Shown: in pieces, positions 36,553-45,857 of the stretch
Numbering within the stretch: the stretch's first letter is position 1
Layout of the letters: the number at the start of each line of letters is the position of its first letter
From: an uncultured Bacilli bacterium
GTDB lineage: Bacteria; Bacillota_I; Bacilli_A; RF39; UBA660
Assembly (NCBI GenBank): GCA_934098705.1
Contig: CAKOPC010000002.1
Coordinates: 186,001-250,000, forward strand
DNA length: 64,000 nucleotides
Reading direction: 5' to 3'
Translations under genes and position numbers: made by a program
Notes under the pieces: model-generated
The model's input: the letters and a program-made list of their open reading frames with translations, nothing else
Databases searched by the model: none
Told to the model about the DNA's origin: nothing

Positions 36553-37671
36553 TTAATATGTTCTAATTGGTAATATTAATCCTATTAAATCATCGTTATC
36601 GTCTTCTTTTAATAAAATAGGTTTAACTTCTCCAACAAATGATAAAATAACATCCTCTGTTGATATTGTTCTTAAAGCATCCATCATATATCTACTAGAA
36701 AATGATATTTTAATTTTATCATTACAAGTAACTTGTAATTTTTCCTCAACTTTTCCAATTTCAAGAGACATTGATGTAATTTTTAACATATTATTGTCAA
36801 TTTCTAAAGTTATAACATTATTATCTTTATCATTATTTAAAATACTTGCTCTATCTACCATATTAAAGAATTCTCTTTTACTAACTCTTAAATCAAATAA
36901 AATATCACTAGGTATTAAATTAGTAGTATTAGGATAATTTCCACTTATAAGTCTTGATTGAAATAATATATTATTAAATTTAAAGATAATTTTATTATTA
37001 AATATATGTAATTCTATATCTTCATCAAATATATCTGTCAATAACTTATATAATTCATTTAAATTTTTACTTGGAATTATAATATTTATATCATTTTCTA
37101 ACTTTTTATCAAGTTTTATCTTCTTTAATGCCAATCTATATGAATCTGTTGCACTACATTCTAAAGTATCCCCTACTGTTTTTAAATTCAAACCAGTAAG
37201 TACTGCTCTTGCTTCATCTGTTGATGAGGCATAATTAGTTTGATTTATTACTTCTTTAAACTTATTAACATTTATTGTTATAAAGTCTGATGTAAGGTCA
37301 AGATCAATAGGTGGATATTCACTAACAGATATACCATTTAAATTAAATTCACTATTTTCTGTATAAATTAATACTTTAGAATCATCTAATTTTTCAATAT
37401 TAACAAACTCACTATCTAATTTTCTTACTATATCTAATATATATTTACCTTTTATTACAATATTACCACATCTTTCTATTATTAGGTCATCACTTTTTTC
37501 AATATATGTTTTTATAGTAATATCATTATCACTTGCTGTAAGTTCTAGTCTTTCTTTAGTAAGATTAAACTTTATTCCAGATAAAATAGGAATAATATTT
37601 TTACTAGATAAAGCTTTTGATACATCATTTAATGCATCAAGTAAAACATTTTTTCTAATTTTAAAATTCAT
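36553..37671 (-). CDS. dnaN: DNA polymerase III beta subunit (sliding clamp)
   Basis: Ring-shaped processivity clamp, 372 aa, three repeated domains. Recognisable parts: MNFKIRKNVLLDALNDVSKALSSKNIIPILSGIKF, YASSTDEARAVLTGLNL, CSATDSYRLALKK, and the C-terminal GLILPIRTY end (PMR.x type). It follows dnaA across the box-rich gap at 37690-37820, so part of the origin sits in its leader. Confidence 0.97.
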   Translation of the reverse strand: MNFKIRKNVLLDALNDVSKALSSKNIIPILSGIKFNLTKERLELTASDNDITIKTYIEKSDDLIIERCGNIVIKGKYILDIVRKLDSEFVNIEKLDDSKVLIYTENSEFNLNGISVSEYPPIDLDLTSDFITINVNKFKEVINQTNYASSTDEARAVLTGLNLKTVGDTLECSATDSYRLALKKIKLDKKLENDINIIIPSKNLNELYKLLTDIFDEDIELHIFNNKIIFKFNNILFQSRLISGNYPNTTNLIPSDILFDLRVSKREFFNMVDRASILNNDKDNNVITLEIDNNMLKITSMSLEIGKVEEKLQVTCNDKIKISFSSRYMMDALRTISTEDVILSFVGEVKPILLKEDDNDDLIGLILPIRTY

Positions 37672-37689
37672 AATTTTTTCCTTCTTTCT

Positions 37690-37820
37690 TTTATTATTTA
37701 TATATTATTATTATTATAGCTGTTAATATTGTTAATAAGTCCTTCAAACCCTTTATTTTCAAGGAATATATTAACAAATAATTGTTAATAACTTTTAACA
37801 ATATTAACAATCTATTAACA
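37690..37820. other. Origin element between dnaA and dnaN: six DnaA-box-like 9-mers beside an AT-only tract
   Basis: TGTTAATAA-type 9-mers occur at 37721, 37730, 37783 (plus) and ATATTAACA/CTATTAACA at 37768, 37801, 37812 (minus), six in 100 bases. They adjoin a TTA-repeat tract (37690-37719) that could be the unwinding element. No TTATCCACA is present. This is the gap used for unwinding in Bacillus. Confidence 0.75.
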
Positions 37821-37823
37821 ATT

Positions 37824-39203
37824 TTATCTTAAATCTTTTTCTATTTCTGCAATAGCATCATTTAATTCTTTATTATTTTTCATTTCTCTTTCTATTTTGT
37901 TACAAGAATGCATAACAGTTGCATGATTTTTTCCTCCAAATTCTATTCCAATTCGTTCAAAAGGTTCATCCGTAAGTTTTCTACAAAGGAACATTGCAAC
38001 TTGTCTTGGAATAGCTATATTTGGTGGTCTTTTTTTTGATTTTATATCCTCAAATGATATTTTATAAAAGTTAGCAACACTTTTTTGTATTCTTCTTATA
38101 TTGTTTTGGTCGGTAACAACTGTTTTTTTAGTAAAATCTTTTAATGCTTCCATAGCAAATTCAAGAGTTGGTGATGAAACTCCCATAATACATGAATAAG
38201 CAACAAGTCTTGTTAAGGAACCCTCAAGTCCTCTTACATCATTACCAATATTATTTGCTATATAATCAATTATATCATCATTTAAAGCAATTTTTTCACC
38301 CTTTAATTTTTTTCTTAAAATAGCAACTTTTAAATCATAATCAGGTGGAGAAATATCAACTTGTAATCCCCAGCAAAATCTAGTTCTTAACCTATCTTCT
38401 AAGGCTTTTAAGTCTTCTGGAGACCTATCACTTGAAACAATTATTTGTTTGCTATTATTGTGTAAATTGTTAAAAGTGTGGAAAAATTCCTGTTGTGATG
38501 CTGAAGCACCTCCTAAAAACTGAATATCATCAATAATTAGTACATCAATATCACGATATTTACATTTAAAAAACTCAACATAATCTAAATTATTATTTTT
38601 TCTTGAAAGACCCATAAAATCTTCTAAAAACTGGTCGCATGGTACATATAATACTTTTTTATGATGTCTATCTTCTATATAATTTCCAATAGCATGCATA
38701 AGATGAGTTTTTCCAAGACCACTATTACCATATATAAATAAAGGATTATATAAAACACCAGGGTTTTCTGCAACTGCAAGAGCTGCTGCTTGAGCAAATT
38801 TATTAGATTCTCCAACAACAAAGTTATCAAATGTATAATTTTTATTAAGGTTACTTTTAAAATTAAAATTACTATTTTTATTTTCAATATGTGATATTTT
38901 TATAACTTCTTGTTCCTTTATTTCTTCTTGTTCCTCTTTTAAAATAGAATCAAGATTATCTTTTAGAATAAATGATACATCAACAATTTTTTCATTTGTA
39001 AAATTGTTAATATTTTCAAGTATTAAGTTTTTGTAATTTTTTTCTATATGATCCTTATATAATATATAGGGAACAACAAGTCTTAATTTAGAATCTTTAA
39101 TATCTAAAAATTCTAATTGTGAAAACCAAGTATTAAATGGTAAAGGTTCCATAATGTTTTTAATGTTGTCTAATGTTTTAAGCCAACAAGTTTTATCGTT
39201 CAT
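37824..39203 (-). CDS. dnaA: Chromosomal replication initiator DnaA
   Basis: AAA+ initiator that binds the origin and opens it. The 459-aa protein has domain I (CWLKTLDNIKNIMEPLPFNTWF), a short linker, Walker A GNSGLGKTHLM (159-169), Walker B VLIIDDIQFLGG, and the domain IV DNA-reading helices RPPNIAIPRQVAMFLCRKLT and FGGKNHATVMHSCNKI. GKNHATVMH is the canonical box-reading motif, so the altered box sequence is not explained by an obvious change there. Gaps on both sides are full of box-like repeats, allowing autoregulation. Confidence 0.98.
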   Translation of the reverse strand: MNDKTCWLKTLDNIKNIMEPLPFNTWFSQLEFLDIKDSKLRLVVPYILYKDHIEKNYKNLILENINNFTNEKIVDVSFILKDNLDSILKEEQEEIKEQEVIKISHIENKNSNFNFKSNLNKNYTFDNFVVGESNKFAQAAALAVAENPGVLYNPLFIYGNSGLGKTHLMHAIGNYIEDRHHKKVLYVPCDQFLEDFMGLSRKNNNLDYVEFFKCKYRDIDVLIIDDIQFLGGASASQQEFFHTFNNLHNNSKQIIVSSDRSPEDLKALEDRLRTRFCWGLQVDISPPDYDLKVAILRKKLKGEKIALNDDIIDYIANNIGNDVRGLEGSLTRLVAYSCIMGVSSPTLEFAMEALKDFTKKTVVTDQNNIRRIQKSVANFYKISFEDIKSKKRPPNIAIPRQVAMFLCRKLTDEPFERIGIEFGGKNHATVMHSCNKIEREMKNNKELNDAIAEIEKDLR

Positions 39204-39289
39204 AAAAATACCACCTCCCCATTAATAAAGTTTTGTTAAAAACCAATTTTATTGTAATACAAATTGTTAAAAAAGAAAATAGTAAAAAG

Positions 39290-39518
39290 ATATTAACATA
39301 CTTATTAACAAAGTTATTAACAACTAAAACCCTTTGTTTATATATTCTAAAATAGTTTTTAACAAATTTCAACAAAAAATTGTTAACATTTTTAACTTTT
39401 TGTTGATTTTGTTAATGTTAAAATTGTTAATACTGTTAAAAACTAAATAAAATATTTATTTAATAAGGATAAATAGTATTTATTATTAACAATATTTTGT
39501 TAATAACTCTGTTAATAA
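39290..39518. other. Origin element between dnaA and rpmH: cluster of TTATTAACA boxes
   Basis: Exact TTATTAACA occurs at 39302, 39314 and 39483 and its complement TGTTAATAA at 39498 and 39510; near matches (ATATTAACA at 39290, TGTTAATAC at 39425 and several TTGTTAA forms) fill the rest. The gap of about 400 bases has no gene and also carries the dnaA leader and the rpmH promoter. Confidence 0.75.
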
Positions 39519-39550
39519 TAAAATAGTTATAAACTTTTTAACAAAAAAAG

Positions 39551-39579
39551 TTGACAACTATTACAACATTTTATATAAT
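39551..39579 (+). promoter_or_regulatory. Promoter of rpmH-rnpA
   Basis: Fully consensus: TTGACA (39551-39556), 17-base spacer, TATAAT (39574-39579), about 28 bases before the rpmH start and next to the box cluster. Confidence 0.85.
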
Positions 39580-39606
39580 AATAACGAATTAGTTTGGAGG
39601 TGCAAG

Positions 39607-39732
39607 ATGAAAAAAGGAACTTTTCAACCAAATAACCGTAGAAAAAATAAAAAACACGGATTCTTTTCTCGTATGAAATCAGGCATTATTAACAAAAGAA
39701 GAGCAAAAGGTAGAAAACATTTATCTAAATAA
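39607..39732 (+). CDS. rpmH: Ribosomal protein L34
   Basis: A 41-aa basic ribosomal protein: [20 protein letters not shown], then SRMKSG, ending [12 protein letters not shown]. The opening is slightly unusual (most begin MKRTYQPKKRR) but the rest is typical. GGAGG lies eight bases upstream. It is followed by a terminator and rnpA, the near-universal order at the origin. Confidence 0.97.
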   Translation: MKKGTFQPNNRRKNKKHGFFSRMKSGIINKRRAKGRKHLSK

Positions 39733-39733
39733 T

Positions 39734-39762
39734 ATCCGCTTTAATAAAAAGTGGATTTTTAA
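39734..39762 (+). terminator. Hairpin terminator between rpmH and rnpA
   Basis: Stem ATCCGCTTT/AAAGTGGAT (39734-39742, 39748-39756) followed by TTTTT. It may partly attenuate rnpA, as makes sense when L34 is needed in much higher amounts. Confidence 0.7.
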
Positions 39763-39779
39763 TATTTATGGAGAATTTT

Positions 39780-40115
39780 ATGAAAAAAAGAAATATAGTT
39801 AGAAAAAGTGAAGATTTTTCTCGTATTATAAATAAAAGAAATGGTATATCTAACAAAGCATTTATTATAAATCAAGAAGATAATAACGAAAAAATTACAA
39901 AGTTTGGAATAACATTTAAACATAACTTATGTAATGCTGTTATGCGTAATAAATTAAAAAGACAAGTAAAGTCAATTATAGATAATAACAAAAATATATA
40001 TGAAATTTCTAAAAATTATATTATAATAATAAGAGAAGGAGCACTTTCTCTTTCATATCAAGAAAAAGAAAAAGAACTTATATCTTTATTTAATAAACTA
40101 AAGGAGAAAAAATAA
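39780..40115 (+). CDS. rnpA: Ribonuclease P protein component
   Basis: Basic protein cofactor that helps RNase P RNA cut tRNA leaders. I start it at ATG 39780 (MKKRNIVRKSEDFSRIINKRNG) because GGAG lies six bases before; the frame opens at 39768. The RNR-type motif KFGITFKHNLCNAVMRNKLKRQVK is present with the usual basic helix, although the common RNR is written MRNKLKR. It ends with overlap into yidC's start. Confidence 0.93.
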   Translation: MKKRNIVRKSEDFSRIINKRNGISNKAFIINQEDNNEKITKFGITFKHNLCNAVMRNKLKRQVKSIIDNNKNIYEISKNYIIIIREGALSLSYQEKEKELISLFNKLKEKK

Positions 40116-41038
40116 TGAAAAAATCAAAAAAAATATTAATTATACTATTACTTATTATTTCGCTTACAGGTTGTACTAAAGTATTAAAAGATAAGGATGG
40201 GAAACCAGTAATTAATAAGGAAACAGGACAATCAATGACAGAAAACATTGTCTGTAAACCAACTGATAAAGAAACAATAAAAATATATGAAGAAAACAAT
40301 GTTGACTTAAGTAAATTACCAGATTGTTCTAACATGAAAATAAGTGGTGAATATGAAAATATTTGGAACAGCCTATTTGTAAGACCACTTGCATTCCTTA
40401 TTATGAAAATTAGAAACTTGGTTTCATCATCAGGACTTGCAATAATAATAATTACACTTATAATAAGGCTAATATTATATCCAATAACAAGAAAAACAGC
40501 TATGCAATCTGAAAATTTAAAAAAGGCTCAACCAGAAATAGATAAAATAGAAAAGAAGTATAAAGATAAAACCGATAATGAATCTGTGGCTATGAAAGGT
40601 CAAGAGATGATGATGATATATAAAAAATATGACATCAATCCATTATCTGGATGTATATTTGCTTTCTTACAAATTCCACTTTTATTTGCCTTTTTAGAAG
40701 CAATAAATAGAGTTCCAGCAATATTTGAAGAAAAATTTTTATTTTTCCAAATGGGAACAACACCATGGATAGCTTTAAAAAATGGTGAATGGGTATACTT
40801 AATTTTAATTATACTAATTCTTTTAACAACATATTTTTCATTTAAAATGAATCAGTCAACAAATACATCAAAAGAAATGGAAAAACAAAATAAAATGATG
40901 ATGTATTTCATGGTAGTATTTATAGGATTTATGTCATTTCAATTATCAAGTGCTGTTGCAGTATACTGGATAATATCATCAATATTTACAATAGGACAAA
41001 ATATAATTACAGATAAACTTATGAAAAATAAAAGATAA
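40115..41038 (+). CDS. yidC: Membrane protein insertase YidC (SpoIIIJ type), lipoprotein
   Basis: Inserts membrane proteins together with or without the Sec channel. The 307-aa protein has a lipoprotein signal ending LTGC (Cys at about 21), then five membrane helices: one around FLIMKIRNLVSSSGLAIIIITLIIR with the groove arginine, others near 175-195, 222-241, 263-285 and at the end. Typical motifs are TAMQSENLKKAQPEIDKIEKKY, NPLSGCIFAFLQIPLLFAF and AVAVYWIISSIFTIGQNII. In Bacillus this gene (spoIIIJ) is also needed for sporulation. Confidence 0.95.
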   Translation: MKKSKKILIILLLIISLTGCTKVLKDKDGKPVINKETGQSMTENIVCKPTDKETIKIYEENNVDLSKLPDCSNMKISGEYENIWNSLFVRPLAFLIMKIRNLVSSSGLAIIIITLIIRLILYPITRKTAMQSENLKKAQPEIDKIEKKYKDKTDNESVAMKGQEMMMIYKKYDINPLSGCIFAFLQIPLLFAFLEAINRVPAIFEEKFLFFQMGTTPWIALKNGEWVYLILIILILLTTYFSFKMNQSTNTSKEMEKQNKMMMYFMVVFIGFMSFQLSSAVAVYWIISSIFTIGQNIITDKLMKNKR

Positions 41039-41064
41039 ATAATAAAAAAATTAAGAGGTATGAT

Positions 41065-41670
41065 ATGAAAAAAGAAGTAATAATTGGAAAAACAATGGAA
41101 GAAGTAAAAGAGGAAGCAGTAAAAAAATTTAATCTACCAGAAGAAGAATTAATTTTTAATCAAATTAATCAAAAATCTACTTTATTTAATACTAAAATAG
41201 AAGTAGAAGTAATAAAAAAAGAAGATTTAAATAACTATATAAAAGATTTTATTCATAATATATTAGAATTAATAGGAATTGAATCTAATATTGAATATAG
41301 AGTTAAAGATGGTAGTGTTTGGTTTAACGTAATATCAAAAGAATCATCTATATTAATAGGAAAAGGTGGTAAAAATATAGATGCATTGCAAACAATAGTA
41401 AATCAACATTTACATAATGAACTTAACATTTTATATAGAATTCAAATAGATGCTGGCGATTATAAAAGACAAAAAGAAATAAGATTTACCAAGTTAGCTA
41501 AAAAAACTGCAAAAAGTGTTGCTTTATGTGGATACGAAATAAAACTTGATCCAATGAATGCTTATGACAGAAGAATAATTCATAATGCCTTAAAAGATAG
41601 TTTAGATGTAACAACAAAATCTCAAGGCGAAGAACCAAATAGATACGTTGTTATAAAACCAAAAGATTAA
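41065..41670 (+). CDS. khpB: RNA-binding protein KhpB (Jag)
   Basis: A 201-aa RNA-binding protein with the Jag N-terminal domain (VIIGKTMEEVKEEAVKKF), a KH domain with GKGGKNIDALQTIVNQHL, and an R3H domain (RRIIHNALKD). KhpB partners with KhpA and affects cell division and sRNA function in Gram-positive cocci. Always next to yidC, as here. Terminator follows. Confidence 0.94.
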   Translation: MKKEVIIGKTMEEVKEEAVKKFNLPEEELIFNQINQKSTLFNTKIEVEVIKKEDLNNYIKDFIHNILELIGIESNIEYRVKDGSVWFNVISKESSILIGKGGKNIDALQTIVNQHLHNELNILYRIQIDAGDYKRQKEIRFTKLAKKTAKSVALCGYEIKLDPMNAYDRRIIHNALKDSLDVTTKSQGEEPNRYVVIKPKD

Positions 41671-41671
41671 T

Positions 41672-41700
41672 AAATGTAGATGTAAATGCTACATTTTTTG
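41672..41700 (+). terminator. Terminator after khpB
   Basis: Stem AAATGTAG/CTACATTT (41672-41679, 41689-41696) followed by six T in all. Closes the rpmH-khpB operon. Confidence 0.8.
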
Positions 41701-41713
41701 TTAAAAAAAATAA

Positions 41714-41742
41714 TTGTAAAATTATATACTTTGTTGTATACT
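41714..41742 (+). promoter_or_regulatory. Promoter of mnmE-mnmG
   Basis: TTGTAA (41714-41719), 17-base spacer, TATACT (41737-41742), 29 bases before the mnmE start. Confidence 0.65.
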
Positions 41743-41770
41743 AAAGGCACAAAAAAGGAAGTGAACTTTT

Positions 41771-43111
41771 ATGGATGATTGTATAGCAGCTATAGCAACA
41801 TCACTTGGTACTAACGCCATATCAATAATAAGAGTAAGTGGAAAAGATTCTATTGAAATAGTAGATAAGATATTTTCTGGAAACTTAAAAAATAAAGAAA
41901 GTCATACCATAACATATGGTTATATAAAAGATAAAGATAAAAAGATAGATGAAGTTTTGGTATCTATTTTTAAAGCCCCAAAAAGTTTTACTGCAGAAAA
42001 TGTTGTAGAAATAAACTGTCATGGAGGTATTGCAACAACCAAAAAAGTATTAAAATTATTACTTTTAAATGGTTGTAGACAAGCACAAGCGGGAGAATTT
42101 ACAAAAAGAGCTTTCTTAAATGGAAGAATAGATTTAACAAAGGCAGAAGCAGTACAAGATTTAATAAATGCTAAAAGTGAAAATGCTAGAAAAATAATAA
42201 TGAATAATTTAGAAGGCAAAACCAGCAGTAAAATAAAGGAGTTAAGACAAAAATTAAGAAGTATTATATCTAACATAGAAGTAAATATAGATTATCCAGA
42301 GTATCTTGATATTGAAGAAATGACAAGAGAAAAAATAATAGATAATCTTGATTACATAAAAGAAAATTTAAATTCAATAATAGAGAATAGTAAAAATTCA
42401 AAAGTAATAAAAGACGGTATAAATGTTGCAATAATAGGAAGACCAAATGTTGGAAAAAGTAGTATTTTAAATAAATTATTAAAAGAAGATAAAGCAATAG
42501 TTACAGATGTTGCAGGAACAACAAGAGATATAGTTGAAGGACAAGCTGTAATAGATGGTATTTTACTAAATTTTATAGATACTGCAGGAATTAGAAAAAC
42601 AGATGATAAAGTAGAACAGATAGGAGTTACCAAGTCATTAAATGAACTTTCTAATGCCAATCTTATAATACTTGTTTTAAATAATAATGAACCTTTAACA
42701 GAAGAGGATAAATATTTACTTAACTTAACAGAAGATAAAAAAAGAATAATAGTAGTAAATAAAAATGATTTGGAAAATAAATTACAAATTAAAGAAGATG
42801 TAATAACAACAAATACTAATAGTTATGAAGGAATAGAATCACTTATAAATAAAATAAAAGAAATGTTTAATTTAGATAAAATAGATACTGATGACTTTAA
42901 CTATGTATCAAATGTAGAACAAATAGCAAAATTAGAAGAAGCAAGACAAAGTTTAATTGATATAGAAACATCATTAAAAAATGATATGCCAATAGATATA
43001 ATTGAAATAGATATTAAAAATATTTGGACTATTTTAGGAGAAATTTTAGGAGAAACTTATACAGAAGAATTACTTGATAACTTGTTTAAAGACTTTTGCG
43101 TAGGAAAGTAA
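41771..43111 (+). CDS. mnmE: tRNA modification GTPase MnmE
   Basis: With MnmG it builds the carboxymethylaminomethyl group on uridine 34 of several tRNAs. The 446-aa protein has the folate-binding N-terminal domain (AIATSLGTNAISIIRVSG, EINCHGGIATTKKVL), a helical domain, and an inserted GTPase: GRPNVGKSSILN (G1), TTRDIVEG (G2), DTAGIR (G3) and NKND (G4). The C-terminal catalytic motif is FCVGK, matching the usual FCIGK with its conserved cysteine. Confidence 0.97.
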   Translation: MDDCIAAIATSLGTNAISIIRVSGKDSIEIVDKIFSGNLKNKESHTITYGYIKDKDKKIDEVLVSIFKAPKSFTAENVVEINCHGGIATTKKVLKLLLLNGCRQAQAGEFTKRAFLNGRIDLTKAEAVQDLINAKSENARKIIMNNLEGKTSSKIKELRQKLRSIISNIEVNIDYPEYLDIEEMTREKIIDNLDYIKENLNSIIENSKNSKVIKDGINVAIIGRPNVGKSSILNKLLKEDKAIVTDVAGTTRDIVEGQAVIDGILLNFIDTAGIRKTDDKVEQIGVTKSLNELSNANLIILVLNNNEPLTEEDKYLLNLTEDKKRIIVVNKNDLENKLQIKEDVITTNTNSYEGIESLINKIKEMFNLDKIDTDDFNYVSNVEQIAKLEEARQSLIDIETSLKNDMPIDIIEIDIKNIWTILGEILGETYTEELLDNLFKDFCVGK

Positions 43112-43177
43112 TATAAAAATATTGCAAAAAAATATTAATAGTTATATAATACGTAAAGAAAAAAGAAGGAATGAATT

Positions 43178-45034
43178 ATGAATTATGAAGTAATTGTTGT
43201 AGGTGGTGGACATGCTGGATGTGAAGCATCTCTTGCTTGTTCTAGAATGGGGCATAAAACCTTACTTATAACAGGAAATATAAAAAATATAGCAGATGCG
43301 CCATGTAATCCCTCTATCGGGGGACCTGCTAAAGGAGTTATTGTCCGTGAAATAGATGCTCTTGGCGGAGAAATGGGAAAAAATACTGATAAAAGCAATC
43401 TTCAAATGAAAAAATTAAATACAAGGAAAGGACCTGCTGTATGGGCATATCGTGCTCAAATAGATAAAGTCATTTACCCAAAAAATATGCTTGAAACCCT
43501 AAAAAAAGAAAAAAATCTTACAATTTTAGAAGGTATGGTTGAAGATTTAATTATAAATGATAATAAAGTATATGGAATAAGACTTGAAAATGGCGAAGAA
43601 ATAAGATCAAAAAGTGTTATTTTAACAACTGGTACCTACCTAAAAGGACAAATATTACGTGGATCAAAAAAACATTCTGGAGGCCCTCATGGAGAAAGAC
43701 CTTCATTACATTTAAGTGATAAATTAAAAGAATATGGTTTCACTATTCAAAGGCTTAAAACTGGTACTCCACCTCGTATTTTAAAAGAATCAATAGATTA
43801 TAGTGAAGCTTTAGTGCAACCTGGAGATAATGAAGTTATAACATTTAGTTTTGAAAATAAACCATATTACAAAGTTGAAGATCAAGAAGATTGTTATTTA
43901 ATTTATACAACTCCAAAAACACATGAAATAATAAAAGCAAATTTAAAGAAATCAAGTATGTATGGAGGCTATGTTGAAGGTATTGGACCAAGATACTGTC
44001 CTTCTATCGAAGATAAAATAGTACGTTTTGAGGATAAAGAACGTCATCAACTATTTTTAGAACCAGAAAGTAGATACTATGATGATATTTATTTGCAAGG
44101 ATTTTCAACAAGTATGCCAGAAGATATACAAGAAATAATGGTACACTCTCTTCCAGGACTTAAAAATGCCAAAATATTAAAATATGCTTATGCTATCGAA
44201 TATGATGCTATAGACCCACAACAATTAAAACAAAGTCTTGAAACAAAAATTGTAGAAAATCTATTTACTGCAGGACAAATAAATGGAACATCAGGATATG
44301 AAGAAGCAGCAGGACAAGGATTAATTGCAGGAATAAATGCCTCATTAAAATTAGAAGGAAAAGATCCATTAATTTTAAAAAGAAATGAAGCATATATTGG
44401 AGTTTTAATAGATGACTTAGTAACTAAAGGTACTAAAGAACCATATCGTATGTTAACATCAAGAGCAGAATATAGGTTACTTTTAAGAAATGATAACGCT
44501 GATTTAAGATTAACTGAGTATGGAAGAAAAATAAATCTTGTAACAGATGAAGATTATAATAGATTTAAAACTAAAAAAGAAAATATAGAAAAATTAACTA
44601 ATTATTTAAAAAACAAATATATAACTCCTAAAAAAGAGATAAATGAATATTTAAATAGTTTAAATTCCTGTTCCATAAAAGATAGAATATCCCTATATGA
44701 TTTATTAAAAAGACCTGAAATAGACTACGAAAATGTAGGAGAATTTGTAGAAGATGTATATGATAAAGAAGTAATAGAACAAGTTGTTATAAATATAAAA
44801 TATGAAGGATATATAAAAAAGGAAGAAAAACAAGCACAAAAAATGCTAGAGTACGAAAATTTAAAACTTCCTACTGATATGGATTATTTAAATATTAAAA
44901 ATCTAGCAAGTGAAGCAAGATTAAAACTTGATAAAGTACATCCAACATCTATAGGTCAAGCAATGCGTATAAGTGGTGTAAATCCTGCTGATATATCAAT
45001 TTTAATGATAGAATTAAAGAAAAAAAATAAATAG
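43178..45034 (+). CDS. mnmG: tRNA uridine 5-carboxymethylaminomethyl modification enzyme MnmG (GidA)
   Basis: FAD-dependent partner of MnmE. The 618-aa protein opens with the dinucleotide fold VIVVGGGHAGCEASLACSRMG and carries CNPSIGGPAKGVIVREIDALGGEMG, GTYLKGQILRG, GPRYCPSIEDKI (catalytic Cys) and INGTSGYEEAAGQGLIAGINA, all characteristic. Full length. It follows mnmE by about 65 bases and ends at a terminator. Confidence 0.98.
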   Translation: MNYEVIVVGGGHAGCEASLACSRMGHKTLLITGNIKNIADAPCNPSIGGPAKGVIVREIDALGGEMGKNTDKSNLQMKKLNTRKGPAVWAYRAQIDKVIYPKNMLETLKKEKNLTILEGMVEDLIINDNKVYGIRLENGEEIRSKSVILTTGTYLKGQILRGSKKHSGGPHGERPSLHLSDKLKEYGFTIQRLKTGTPPRILKESIDYSEALVQPGDNEVITFSFENKPYYKVEDQEDCYLIYTTPKTHEIIKANLKKSSMYGGYVEGIGPRYCPSIEDKIVRFEDKERHQLFLEPESRYYDDIYLQGFSTSMPEDIQEIMVHSLPGLKNAKILKYAYAIEYDAIDPQQLKQSLETKIVENLFTAGQINGTSGYEEAAGQGLIAGINASLKLEGKDPLILKRNEAYIGVLIDDLVTKGTKEPYRMLTSRAEYRLLLRNDNADLRLTEYGRKINLVTDEDYNRFKTKKENIEKLTNYLKNKYITPKKEINEYLNSLNSCSIKDRISLYDLLKRPEIDYENVGEFVEDVYDKEVIEQVVINIKYEGYIKKEEKQAQKMLEYENLKLPTDMDYLNIKNLASEARLKLDKVHPTSIGQAMRISGVNPADISILMIELKKKNK

Positions 45035-45059
45035 TACCCTACTCTTTTGGTACTTTTTT
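45033..45059 (+). terminator. Terminator after mnmG
   Basis: Stem AGTACC/GGTACT with a 10-base loop, followed by TTTTT (45033-45059); begins at the stop codon. Confidence 0.65.
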
Positions 45060-45098
45060 CTTACTAAAAATTATTATATAATAAAAAAGGTGATAAAA

Positions 45099-45797
45099 AT
45101 GACAATAAATGAATTTATTGAAAATTTAAAAGAATTAGGTATAAATATTAATGAAGAACAATTAAAAATGTTAAATACCTATTATGAAATGTTAGTAAAA
45201 TATAATGAAAATGTTAATCTAACTGCTATAACTTTAAAGGAAGATGTCTATTTAAAACATTTTTACGATTCATTAACTTTAATAAAAGCAATTTCTTTAA
45301 ATCAAAAATTAAGTATTTGTGACGTTGGTACAGGAGCAGGTTTTCCAGGACTTGTTTTAAAAATAATATTCCCTACTCTTTCTGTAACTTTAGTAGATGC
45401 CTTAAATAAAAGAATAAACTTTTTAAATGATGTTATAAAAGCCTTAAATTTAAAGGATATAGAAACAATACATAGTCGTATTGAAGATTTAAAATTTTAT
45501 GAAAAATATGACATTGTTGTATTAAGAGCAGTTGCTAAAACAAGTATATTACTTGAATTTTCATGTAATTTACCAAAAGTAAATGGTTATGTAGTATTAA
45601 TGAAAGGACAAATAGATGAAGAACTAAAAGAAAGTTTAAATGCTATAAAAATACTATCATATAATTTAGAGAAAGTAATAAAATTTCACTTACCAAAAGA
45701 AAATAGTGAAAGATCTTTAATAGTTTTAAAACATATAGGGCATACAAATAAAAAATATCCAAGAAGTTATGCTAAAATAAAATTAAAAAATTTGTAA
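45099..45797 (+). CDS. rsmG: 16S rRNA (guanine-N7)-methyltransferase RsmG
   Basis: Methylates G527 of 16S rRNA; loss gives low-level streptomycin resistance in other species. ATG at 45099 follows AAAAAGGTG; the frame opens with an in-frame GTG at 45090 that is part of the ribosome binding site. Motifs: YNENVNLTAIT, KHFYDSLTL, SICDVGTGAGFPGLVLKI (SAM site), LVDALNKRINFLNDV and VVLRAVAK. Normal length. Confidence 0.95.
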   Translation: MTINEFIENLKELGININEEQLKMLNTYYEMLVKYNENVNLTAITLKEDVYLKHFYDSLTLIKAISLNQKLSICDVGTGAGFPGLVLKIIFPTLSVTLVDALNKRINFLNDVIKALNLKDIETIHSRIEDLKFYEKYDIVVLRAVAKTSILLEFSCNLPKVNGYVVLMKGQIDEELKESLNAIKILSYNLEKVIKFHLPKENSERSLIVLKHIGHTNKKYPRSYAKIKLKNL

Positions 45798-45857
45798 ATT
45801 TTGTTTACTTTTACTAATAATTTTATTATTATATAAATACATGTAGGGGGATTTAAT

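Noticed and set aside
42019..42660. Three minus-strand frames under mnmE
   Set aside because: They have the Leu/Ile/Ser-rich composition typical of antisense shadows and lack ribosome binding sites; mnmE is certain.
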